Below, piece by piece: positions 5,708 to 11,455 of a stretch of DNA of 11,455 nt. Source of the DNA: an uncultured Bacteroidota bacterium (GTDB lineage Bacteria; Bacteroidota; Bacteroidia; Chitinophagales; S012-47); the NCBI GenBank assembly GCA_913062655.1, contig CAJXXO010000056.1, forward strand, positions 1 to 11,455. Reading direction: 5' to 3'. The first letter of the stretch is position 1; each line of letters begins with the position of its first letter. The translations under genes were made by a program, and so were the position numbers. A model generated the notes under the pieces. The model was not told the DNA's origin. It made no database searches and saw only the letters and a list, made by a program, of their open reading frames with translations.

Positions 5708-7453
5708 TTAAATCCTGGCTTGATAGTTATACAAATCATAGTAACGGCCTTGTAGTGCAAGTAGTTCATCATGCTTGCCTCGTTCTACAATATGTCCCCT
5801 TTCTACTACCAATATTTGATCAGCATGGCGAATGGTACTGAGCCGGTGGGCGATGACGATGGTGGTACGACCCTGCATCAATTGCTGGAGACTATCCTGG
5901 ATAAAGCTCTCGCTCTCCATATCGAGGTTGCTGGTGGCTTCATCGAGGATGAGGATACGGGGATCCGCTAATATCGCGCGCGCAATGGCCAGGCGTTGGC
6001 GCTGCCCGCCGGAAAGCTTCACACCCCGCTCGCCAATGACCGTCTCCAGTCCCTTTTCAAACCGGTCGGCAAACTCATGCACGTGTGCCGATTTCACAGC
6101 ATGCATTAGCTGTACCTCGGACGCTTCGGGACGGGGAAAGAGGATATTTTCACGGATGGTACCTTCAAAGAGAAAATCATCCTGTAACACCACACCCAGG
6201 TATTGGCGATAATTGTCAAACTTGATCGTGGATAAGTCATGTCCATCGATGGTGATGCGTCCGGCATCCGGTTCTAAAAAGGAAGCGGCCAGACTCGCGA
6301 TAGTCGTTTTACCGCTACCGGAGGAGCCTACCAGTGCGGTTACCGAACCGGGAGGAGCCGAAAACGAAATGCCATGAAGTACCGGTTGCCCCGCTTCGTA
6401 GCCAAACTCGACCTGATCAAATTGCAAGTGACCGGTGATGCTGGATAGGGTAGCGGTTCGCCCAGGGTTGTCTGTTTCCCTCCGTTGGGCCAATAGCTCC
6501 TCTACCCGGTCTAGGCCGGCAATGGCATCGGTGATCTGTGTACCGATATTGCTCATTTGCACGATAGGGGCGATCATAAAACCGAGATAGAGGATAAAGG
6601 CCAAGAAGTCTCCCACTGTCAGTGTGCCGCCCATAATCATGTAGCCGCCAATGCCCATAATACCTACGCTGGCGAGGCCAAGCAGAAGGGTAGATGAGCT
6701 GGTGACCAGGCTCGTGGCTATGAGTGACTTTCGGATATTGCGAAAAAGACGGTCAACCCCCTCGGCAAAGGTCCGTACCTCTTGTTGTTCAGCATTAAAG
6801 CCTTTGATGACCCGTACCCCATTCAATGTCTCCGTCAGGCGTCCGGTCACGTCTGCATTAATAACCTGTCGTTTGCGGAAAATGGGCCGAATTTTCTTGA
6901 AGGCGAACAGCGAAATGATACCGAAAAGAATCAGTGGGCCGAGCACATAGGCGGTCAGCACCGCATTGATATGGAGTAAAATAAATAGAGAAACGATCGC
7001 TGTTAACACCCCACCAATCAATTGCACCAGGCCGGTCCCCACCAGGTTGCGAACCCCTTCTACATCATTCATAATGCGGGCTACGAGGGTGCCGGACTTT
7101 TCACTGTCGAAGAAACGGGTGGGCAAATACATGACGTGCTCCTGTATTTGTGAGCGCAGCCTGGCGATCAGTTGCTGGGCTTCCACACTCAGCAACTGGG
7201 TGAGGAAGAAAGAGGAGACCGATTGCACAATTAATGCTGCGGTGACCACAATCAGCAATAGGCGCAACATGCCGTAGTCTTCATTGGCGATCACCTCATC
7301 CACCAAAAACTTGGAAGATCCAGGCAAGATCAAGCCTGCCCCTCGGTTCACTACAATGAGAAAAAGCCCCAGAAACAATAGCTTCTTACGGGGCCAGATG
7401 AGTGTTTTGAATATCTTTTTAAAGGATGCTTTAGCCGGTTGTTCCGCCATCAT
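5708..7453 (-). CDS. ABC half-exporter (MsbA/multidrug type), membrane and ATPase domains fused
   Basis: A 581-residue type I (type IV fold) ABC half-transporter that works as a dimer in the inner membrane to flip or export lipids, drugs or peptides. The first ~315 residues are the six-helix membrane domain. The ATPase domain carries Walker A GSSGSGKTT (376-384), Q-loop Q424, signature LSGGQ (480-484), Walker B ILILDE (500-505), D-loop SNLD (508-511) and switch H536. All catalytic residues are intact. Length is typical of MsbA, LmrA or BmrA relatives, and the substrate cannot be decided. Two ATGs lie in tandem (7453 and 7450). AAGGAAG abuts the first, so the second may be the true start. The gene overlaps the preceding small membrane protein by 23 bases, pointing to translational coupling in a sigma factor operon. 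Confidence 0.93.
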   Translation of the reverse strand: MMAEQPAKASFKKIFKTLIWPRKKLLFLGLFLIVVNRGAGLILPGSSKFLVDEVIANEDYGMLRLLLIVVTAALIVQSVSSFFLTQLLSVEAQQLIARLRSQIQEHVMYLPTRFFDSEKSGTLVARIMNDVEGVRNLVGTGLVQLIGGVLTAIVSLFILLHINAVLTAYVLGPLILFGIISLFAFKKIRPIFRKRQVINADVTGRLTETLNGVRVIKGFNAEQQEVRTFAEGVDRLFRNIRKSLIATSLVTSSSTLLLGLASVGIMGIGGYMIMGGTLTVGDFLAFILYLGFMIAPIVQMSNIGTQITDAIAGLDRVEELLAQRRETDNPGRTATLSSITGHLQFDQVEFGYEAGQPVLHGISFSAPPGSVTALVGSSGSGKTTIASLAASFLEPDAGRITIDGHDLSTIKFDNYRQYLGVVLQDDFLFEGTIRENILFPRPEASEVQLMHAVKSAHVHEFADRFEKGLETVIGERGVKLSGGQRQRLAIARAILADPRILILDEATSNLDMESESFIQDSLQQLMQGRTTIVIAHRLSTIRHADQILVVERGHIVERGKHDELLALQGRYYDLYNYQARI

Positions 7454-7781
7454 CTTCCTTTTTGGGGTACGATCCGCAGCGATGGCGGTACTTTTCCTTC
7501 AACGCTTCCCTCTCTTCCGGTGTCATGTGCGCCCACTTTTCCTTCCACACCTCCTTGTAATTGTGGTAGGCATTCCACTTTTGGTGGGCCCCTGTGAGGC
7601 TACCCGTTAAGAGTCGTCCAAGTATTAATAAGCCGATGGCCTCCCAGTAGGTGACCGTTGGTCCGTTAAAAATATTAGGTATCAACCAGTTCCACAGCAG
7701 CATTACGACCAGACCAAAAAACAAGCCGGCCAGCAGCATAACAGGTATCCAGACCCAGGGAGAACGTTTCGTAAAGGCCAT
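7431..7781 (-). CDS. Small two-helix inner-membrane protein of unknown function
   Basis: A 116-residue protein with two hydrophobic helices at about 10-33 and 45-62, and a charged C-terminal tail with KEVWKEKWAHMTPEEREALKEKYRHRCG (76-103). The pattern 'LLWNWL.P.....P..TYWEAIGLLIL...L.G', then 'W...M(T/S)PEERE', matches a hypothetical family I recall from Bacteroidota and Proteobacteria, often near ECF sigma factors; its function is unknown to me. The positive start (MAFTKR) and two helices place both ends in the cytoplasm. The tail resembles LTxxQ/CpxP-like helices only loosely. It begins 2 bases after the sigma factor stop and overlaps the exporter gene start. It could act as an anti-sigma or sensor partner, but lacks a zinc-finger anti-sigma motif. 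Confidence 0.8.
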   Translation of the reverse strand: MAFTKRSPWVWIPVMLLAGLFFGLVVMLLWNWLIPNIFNGPTVTYWEAIGLLILGRLLTGSLTGAHQKWNAYHNYKEVWKEKWAHMTPEEREALKEKYRHRCGSYPKKEDDGGTTG

Positions 7782-7783
7782 GG

Positions 7784-8362
7784 TTAGTCGTTTAGCAATT
7801 CATCATATACCTGCTGCAACCGCTCCCGGAGCCTGATCACCGCATACCGCTTTCTGCTCAGCAGCGTATTGACCGATACGCCCGTTGCCTCAGCAATGGC
7901 CTTGAAACTTCGCCCTTCCAGTTCGTGCCAAATGAATACTTGACGTTGATCTTCCGGCAGTTCTTCCAAGGCTTCGCTCAGCGCTTCCCACACAGACTGC
8001 TTCAGCAGTTCCTGGCCGGGGTCATTGGTGTCTTCAAAATATATCTCTTCCAGGTAAGGCGCTTCTTCATCGGCTGCCGTTTGAGGGGCCGCCAATTGCG
8101 ACATATTGATCGGGCGCTTTTTGCGGTAGAAGTCGATGATCTTGTTTCGCGCTACAGTGAATAGCCAGGAGGTCACCTGGCGAATCGGGTTCACCAGATC
8201 GTAGTTGTTGGCCAACTGTAAAAACACATCCTGCACCAGGTCTTCTGCATCTGCATCATCGGGCACCCGCTTGCGAATGAAGTTGAGTAGCCGGCTCCTT
8301 TCCTGCTGCACCGTATGTTGTAGCACTTGTTGCTTGGTCAATGGTAGTGTTGTTGTGGTCAC
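7784..8362 (-). CDS. ECF-type RNA polymerase sigma factor
   Basis: A 192-residue extracytoplasmic-function sigma factor that directs RNA polymerase to its own promoter class. Region 2 covers about 22-83 with DAEDLVQDVFLQL (38-50) and SWLFTVARNKIIDFYRKKR (65-83), which bind core polymerase and melt the -10 element. Region 4 covers about 123-180, with the helix-turn-helix 'FKAIAEATGVSVNTLLSRKRYAV' (153-175) that reads the -35 element. The linker (84-120) is acidic. There is no C-terminal extension and no fused anti-sigma domain. The start is GTG (8360-8362); an in-frame TGA lies two codons upstream, and the nearest ATG is out of frame. The next gene follows after 2 bases. Targets unknown; autoregulation of the operon would be typical. 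Confidence 0.93.
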   Translation of the reverse strand: MTTTTLPLTKQQVLQHTVQQERSRLLNFIRKRVPDDADAEDLVQDVFLQLANNYDLVNPIRQVTSWLFTVARNKIIDFYRKKRPINMSQLAAPQTAADEEAPYLEEIYFEDTNDPGQELLKQSVWEALSEALEELPEDQRQVFIWHELEGRSFKAIAEATGVSVNTLLSRKRYAVIRLRERLQQVYDELLND

Positions 8363-8373
8363 AAGTCATCGGT

Positions 8374-8426
8374 TTAACCCTGTTGACGTATAATAGGTGC
8401 AGCAAATTGTGACAGGGAAGGGTTAA
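8374..8426. repeat. Spaced inverted repeat in front of the sigma factor gene
   Basis: TTAACCC (8374-8380) and GGGTTAA (8420-8426) are exact inverted copies 39 bases apart, both in the 117-base gap between dapD and the sigma gene. Each arm is near a CTGT/ACAG string, which adds some imperfect similarity. It could mark a pair of regulator sites or form a long-loop hairpin; no clear promoter of either class was found in this gap. Confidence 0.25.
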
Positions 8427-8479
8427 GAATTGTTAGGAGGACCCATAGCAGAACAGGCCTGCCCCGGGTGGCTTTTCTT

Positions 8480-9292
8480 CTACACGGCTACAGCAAACTC
8501 GCGCAAGGCGTCATTTAGCGAGGTTTTCGTATCCGTTGAGGCCTTTCGTTGCCCAATGATCAAGGCACAACTTACCTGGTAGGTGCCGGCTGGGAACGTC
8601 TTGGGGTAGGTGCCTGGTATCACCACACTCCTGGCAGGGATACGACCGCGATGCTCCACCGGTTCCGGTCCACTCACATCTATAATACGGGTCGATTGGG
8701 TAAGCACTACATTGGCGCCCAATACGGCTTCTTTTTCCACCCGCACGCCCTCCACGACAATACAACGCGAGCCGATAAAGGCATTATCCTCGATGATCAC
8801 CGGGGCAGCCTGCACGGGTTCCAATACACCGCCAATGCCAACACCACCGCTCAGGTGCACACCTTTACCGATCTGTGCACAGGAGCCGACCGTAGCCCAG
8901 GTGTCTACCATCGAGCCGGACTCTACATACGCGCCAATATTGACATAGGAGGGCATCATGATCACACCCTTGTCGACAAAGGCTCCGTGGCGGGCGATAG
9001 CATGCGGTACTACGCGTACCCCCAGGTCGGCATAGTTGCGCTTGAGTGGGATCTTATCGTGAAATTCAAAGGGACCTACCTCGATCGTCTCCATGTGTTG
9101 AATCGGAAAGTATAAGATCACCGCCTTCTTCACCCAGTCATTCACTTGCCAACCATCGGGTGTAGGCTCAGCCACGCGAAGTTTTCCCTTATCCAATTGC
9201 TCGATGACTTCGTAAATGGCCTGTTGGGTCTCTCGCTCGTGCAGCGCATCCCGGTTTTTCCAGGCATGCTCTATGGTTTGTTGTAGTTCCAT
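8480..9292 (-). CDS. dapD: 2,3,4,5-tetrahydropyridine-2,6-dicarboxylate N-succinyltransferase
   Basis: A 270-residue cytosolic enzyme, close to the usual ~272. It transfers succinyl from succinyl-CoA to tetrahydrodipicolinate in the succinylase branch of the diaminopimelate/lysine pathway, feeding peptidoglycan and lysine synthesis. The N-terminal helical domain (about 1-100) starts with the typical 'IEHAWKNRD'. Left-handed beta-helix hexapeptide repeats run from about 102 to 205 (FVDKGVIMMPSYVNIGAYV...). The family block GGVLEP...APVIIEDN (154-170) is intact, as is the C-terminal 'GTYQVSCALIIGQRK'. The active enzyme is a trimer with active sites between subunits. The ATG lies 4 bases after the SDR stop, so it is cotranscribed with the SDR and thioredoxin-like genes. 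No intrinsic terminator is seen behind it, only GC-rich palindromes CAGGCCTG (8454-8461) and CCCGGG (8463-8468). Confidence 0.96.
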   Translation of the reverse strand: MELQQTIEHAWKNRDALHERETQQAIYEVIEQLDKGKLRVAEPTPDGWQVNDWVKKAVILYFPIQHMETIEVGPFEFHDKIPLKRNYADLGVRVVPHAIARHGAFVDKGVIMMPSYVNIGAYVESGSMVDTWATVGSCAQIGKGVHLSGGVGIGGVLEPVQAAPVIIEDNAFIGSRCIVVEGVRVEKEAVLGANVVLTQSTRIIDVSGPEPVEHRGRIPARSVVIPGTYPKTFPAGTYQVSCALIIGQRKASTDTKTSLNDALREFAVAV

Positions 9293-9296
9293 GTAT

Positions 9297-10115
9297 TTAC
9301 TTGTTTTTAGGGTTGAGGGGACTATCCGGTTCCTTGGCGAAATGGTTGTATACCATGGTATCCATCCAAGCGGGCAACCATTTATTAAAAAACACGGTCA
9401 GTTTACCTTGGCGGGTAAGGATTAGTGTTCGCTTTCGCTGGCCGGTAGCACGTACTATGTGATTTGCCACCTCCGCAGCGGTCATTAGTTTTTCTTCCTT
9501 CAGGGGCGACTCCTGTTGCTGTGCACCATCGGCACTTAGGGCGGTGTTGCGGATATTGCTGGCGGTAAAACCGGGACAGGCGACCAGCACATGTAGCCCA
9601 TCTTTCAGGTGCTCTGTACGAATGCTCTCCAAAAAGCCTTGCATGGCAAACTTGGAGGAAGAATACCCCGTGCGGGCGGGCAAGCCCCGGTAACCGGCAA
9701 TGGAAGACACCCCCACTACGGAACCCTTTGTCTTGAGTAAGTGGGGTAGGGCATATTTGGTACAATAGACAGTGCCCCAGAAATTAATGTCCATCACCTG
9801 CTTGAGTACCGACAGCTCTACCTCATTGAACATAGCTCGCATGCTGATACCGGCATTGTTGATCAATACATCCAAACGGCCGAATCGGTCGATCGTCTGA
9901 TCGATCAGGTTTTTACAGTCGGCTTCTTTTGCCACATCAGTAGCCACGCACAGGTGGTCGGTGGGGAGTTGCTGTGCGATCGACTTCATTTTATCGGTAC
10001 TACGCGCTGCCAATACTACTGTCGCGCCTTCGGCAGCAAACGCCTTCACACAGGCGGCTCCAATACCGGATGAAGCACCGGTTACCACCACTACTTTATC
10101 CGTCCACTTACCCAT
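9297..10115 (-). CDS. Short-chain dehydrogenase/reductase (SDR), classical type
   Basis: A 272-residue NAD(P)-dependent oxidoreductase with a complete Rossmann fold. Cofactor-binding TGASSGIG is at 12-19, NNAG at 86-89, and the catalytic triad residues are S138, Y151 and K155 (YSSSK). An Arg in the second strand end (LAARSTDK, around residue 38) suggests NADP preference, which is an inference. The C-terminal ~60 residues (KRTLILTRQGKLTVFFNKWLPAWMDTMVYNHFAKEP) include an amphipathic region seen in DHRS7-like and other lipid-acting SDRs that touch membranes. The substrate is not predictable. The gene start overlaps the end of the thioredoxin-like gene by 8 bases and dapD follows 4 bases later, so the three are almost certainly one operon. 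Confidence 0.9.
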   Translation of the reverse strand: MGKWTDKVVVVTGASSGIGAACVKAFAAEGATVVLAARSTDKMKSIAQQLPTDHLCVATDVAKEADCKNLIDQTIDRFGRLDVLINNAGISMRAMFNEVELSVLKQVMDINFWGTVYCTKYALPHLLKTKGSVVGVSSIAGYRGLPARTGYSSSKFAMQGFLESIRTEHLKDGLHVLVACPGFTASNIRNTALSADGAQQQESPLKEEKLMTAAEVANHIVRATGQRKRTLILTRQGKLTVFFNKWLPAWMDTMVYNHFAKEPDSPLNPKNK

Positions 10116-10644
10116 GCTGTTTCCATTTAATGGTGCAACCTACCGGGGTCTCATATTGATTTTGCAATACGTGGTTGAGCAATATGGCTTCAATAGCATC
10201 GATAAGGTAGTGTTCGCGTGCCAGCTTGGCGTCCTGATGATTGTCGTCAATGGCACCACGGTAAACCAGCTCACCGGCCGGGTTAAACAAATAGGCCTCC
10301 GGAGTACGCTCTGCCCGCATCTGTCGGGCAATGGACTGGTCTTCATCATGCAGATAGCGGCCTTCCAAACCCAGCCGCTGCGCCATGGCAGGCATCTTGG
10401 CAAAAGCATCCTCCGGCACACGTGCGGCATCATTGCTGTTGATGCCCCATATCTCAAGTCCTTGCGGTAGGTAGGTGCTTACCAATTCTTCAATGCGCGA
10501 TGCATACCGGTGCACATAAGGACAGTGGTTGCACAAAAAGAGGATCAATACGCCCTTACCACCGGGCTTCACCTCGTGCAGTTCGCCATCTGATCCCCGT
10601 AGCGTGAAGGTAGAAAGCTTATCGCCAGGTTGCATATGATTCAT
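10108..10644 (-). CDS. Thioredoxin-fold protein with CNHC active site (AhpC/TSA-like family)
   Basis: A 178-residue thioredoxin-fold protein. The active site is C38-N-H-C41-P42 in 'LFLCNHCPYVHRY', the hallmark of a bacterial family annotated as thioredoxin or redoxin/AhpC-TSA proteins. The cis-proline region is RTPEAYLFNPAGELVYRGAIDD (113-134). There is no signal peptide or membrane helix, so it is cytosolic. Both cysteines are present, fitting a thiol reductase or peroxidase role, but no member's physiological substrate is clear to me. Two starts are possible: ATG 10642-10644 or ATG 10633-10635 (Met4). The promoter-like TAATTTTG lies so close that the first would be nearly leaderless. It heads an operon with the SDR (8-base overlap) and dapD. 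Confidence 0.9.
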   Translation of the reverse strand: MNHMQPGDKLSTFTLRGSDGELHEVKPGGKGVLILFLCNHCPYVHRYASRIEELVSTYLPQGLEIWGINSNDAARVPEDAFAKMPAMAQRLGLEGRYLHDEDQSIARQMRAERTPEAYLFNPAGELVYRGAIDDNHQDAKLAREHYLIDAIEAILLNHVLQNQYETPVGCTIKWKQHG

Positions 10645-10652
10645 TTTACCGT

Positions 10653-10660
10653 CAAAATTA
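10653..10660 (-). promoter_or_regulatory. Candidate promoter -7 element of the thioredoxin-SDR-dapD operon
   Basis: On the minus strand this reads TAATTTTG, a perfect match to the Bacteroidota -7 consensus TAnnTTTG. The base triplet 20 bases upstream is TTA where TTG is expected. Transcription would start near 10646-10649, only 2-5 bases before the first ATG and about 11-14 before Met4. Confidence 0.45.
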
Positions 10661-10742
10661 CGAGAATGACCCCACCTTGTTAAGCGAAGTGAACCTTTCC
10701 TGGCTCAAAGCCCGTATGAGGCGGTAGGGAATTCCTATTTTT

Positions 10743-11455
10743 ATGCGCATGTCAAGACCCCTATCTGTTGCAGCCCTTTCGCTGTTTGCTGTCGCGTTGA
10801 CCTTTTGTCAACGCCCGGATGTAAGTCGCCTGAATTGGGAAGCGGAAGTACTTGTACCGCTGGCAACGGGATGGATACATGTGGATGACCTGGTAAGCCC
10901 GCCTCTGCAGATTCGCAGTAGCAATAGTGATAGCGCTAACCTCTCCATCTTTTATGATTATCCGCTCTATCAATTGCAATTGTCCGATTACATTTCCGTG
11001 CCCGATACCTCCTATGAAGATGCCATATCTTTGGACTCGTTATTCTTACCGGACCAGACCATAGATTACCCGGTCACGTTGGGGCAATTGGCCCGTAATG
11101 ATCCTTCCGGTCAGGGGCAGTTGCTTATTCTGTTTCACGGCAATTATGCGCCTATCCCGGCTATCAGCAACTTATCCAGCACAGATGCACCCATCGATGC
11201 CACTACATTCTTCGAAACGGCTGAGATCGACTCCGGGTATATGGATATTTCCATCCGCAACGGTTTTAAAGTTGACATTACCGATCTGTCCTTTACCCTG
11301 AAGAATGCCTCTGACGGAGCAGCCGTTGTGAGTGGTACCATCCCGTTGATTCCTGCCGGAGCCACCGAGGTGCGCACCTATGACCTGCAAGGGGCCGATG
11401 TGGAGGGTCAACTCCTGGCCGATATAGATAACCTGAGCACACCCGGTAGCTCGGG
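10743..11455 (+). CDS. Secreted or lipid-anchored protein of unknown function (partial, runs off the window)
   Basis: The frame is open from ATG 10743-10745 to the last base, giving at least 237 residues with no stop. A second ATG follows two codons later. Residues 1-21 form a signal peptide (MRMSRPLSVAALSLFAVALTF) followed by C22, so it may be a lipoprotein. The -1 residue is Phe where a small residue is usual, so this is uncertain. The mature part begins QRPDVSRLNWEAEVLVPLATGWIHVDDLV and continues with beta-rich, Asp/Ser/Thr-rich sequence typical of Bacteroidota surface beta-sandwich proteins. The opening 'W...VLVPLA.......DL' resembles a family of hypothetical Bacteroidota surface proteins I recall only loosely. 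It diverges from the thioredoxin operon across a 98-base gap. Codon use and GC content match the neighbouring housekeeping genes, and the opposite-strand frames here are not convincing. Confidence 0.8.
   Translation, partial: MRMSRPLSVAALSLFAVALTFCQRPDVSRLNWEAEVLVPLATGWIHVDDLVSPPLQIRSSNSDSANLSIFYDYPLYQLQLSDYISVPDTSYEDAISLDSLFLPDQTIDYPVTLGQLARNDPSGQGQLLILFHGNYAPIPAISNLSSTDAPIDATTFFETAEIDSGYMDISIRNGFKVDITDLSFTLKNASDGAAVVSGTIPLIPAGATEVRTYDLQGADVEGQLLADIDNLSTPGSS

Noticed and set aside
8549..9115. 188-codon open frame on the + strand inside dapD
   Set aside because: Antisense to the confidently assigned dapD; its translation has biased His/Gly/Thr content and no recognisable motif.
1..11455. CRISPR array, insertion sequence, prophage, tRNA or rRNA
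   Set aside because: No regularly spaced repeats, transposase or integrase motifs, terminal inverted repeats, or tRNA-like cloverleaf were seen on either strand.

Overview
The window looks like ordinary chromosome from a member of the Bacteroidota. The signs are start codons with weak or absent Shine-Dalgarno sequences, at least one promoter of the Bacteroidota type (TTTG, about 20 bases, TAnnTTTG), a small periplasmic or surface proteome of signal-peptide proteins ending in ..FGQ/..TAQ/..FAQ, and family relationships such as the CNHCP thioredoxin and the desaturase without cytochrome b5. No closer placement is justified. There is no transposase, integrase, phage gene, CRISPR array, tRNA or rRNA in view.

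Layout: the 3' end of a + strand rRNA methyltransferase (RlmI type) enters from the left and converges on a long run of minus-strand genes. Reading that run in its direction of transcription (right to left): (a) thioredoxin-like protein, SDR oxidoreductase and dapD, overlapping or 4 bases apart; (b) ECF sigma factor, small two-helix membrane protein and ABC half-exporter, 2 bases apart then overlapping by 23; (c) RRM RNA-binding protein, fatty acid desaturase and a NAPE-PLD-like metallo-beta-lactamase hydrolase, with gaps of 23 and 36 bases; (d) a possible outer-membrane barrel protein and a large secreted protein of unknown function, with a good promoter in front and a strong intrinsic terminator behind; (e) a tiny exported charged protein. 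At the far right a + strand gene for a secreted, possibly lipid-anchored protein diverges from (a) and runs off the window.

How the genes may work together: unit (a) supplies the diaminopimelate/lysine step DapD alongside two redox proteins. Unit (b) links an alternative sigma factor to an exporter and a membrane protein that may sense or hold the sigma factor. Unit (c) pairs an RRM protein of a type often cold-induced in bacteria with a membrane lipid desaturase and a putative phospholipid hydrolase, suggesting membrane adaptation. Units (d) and (e) are clearly more AT-rich (about 32-38% GC in lines counted by hand, against about 47-62% in lines counted from the rest) and encode exported proteins of unknown role.

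The window is mostly housekeeping or adaptive chromosome. The most interesting points are the lipid unit (c), the sigma/membrane/exporter unit (b), a probable near-leaderless promoter for unit (a), and the AT-rich secreted pair (d) with its lysine tract.
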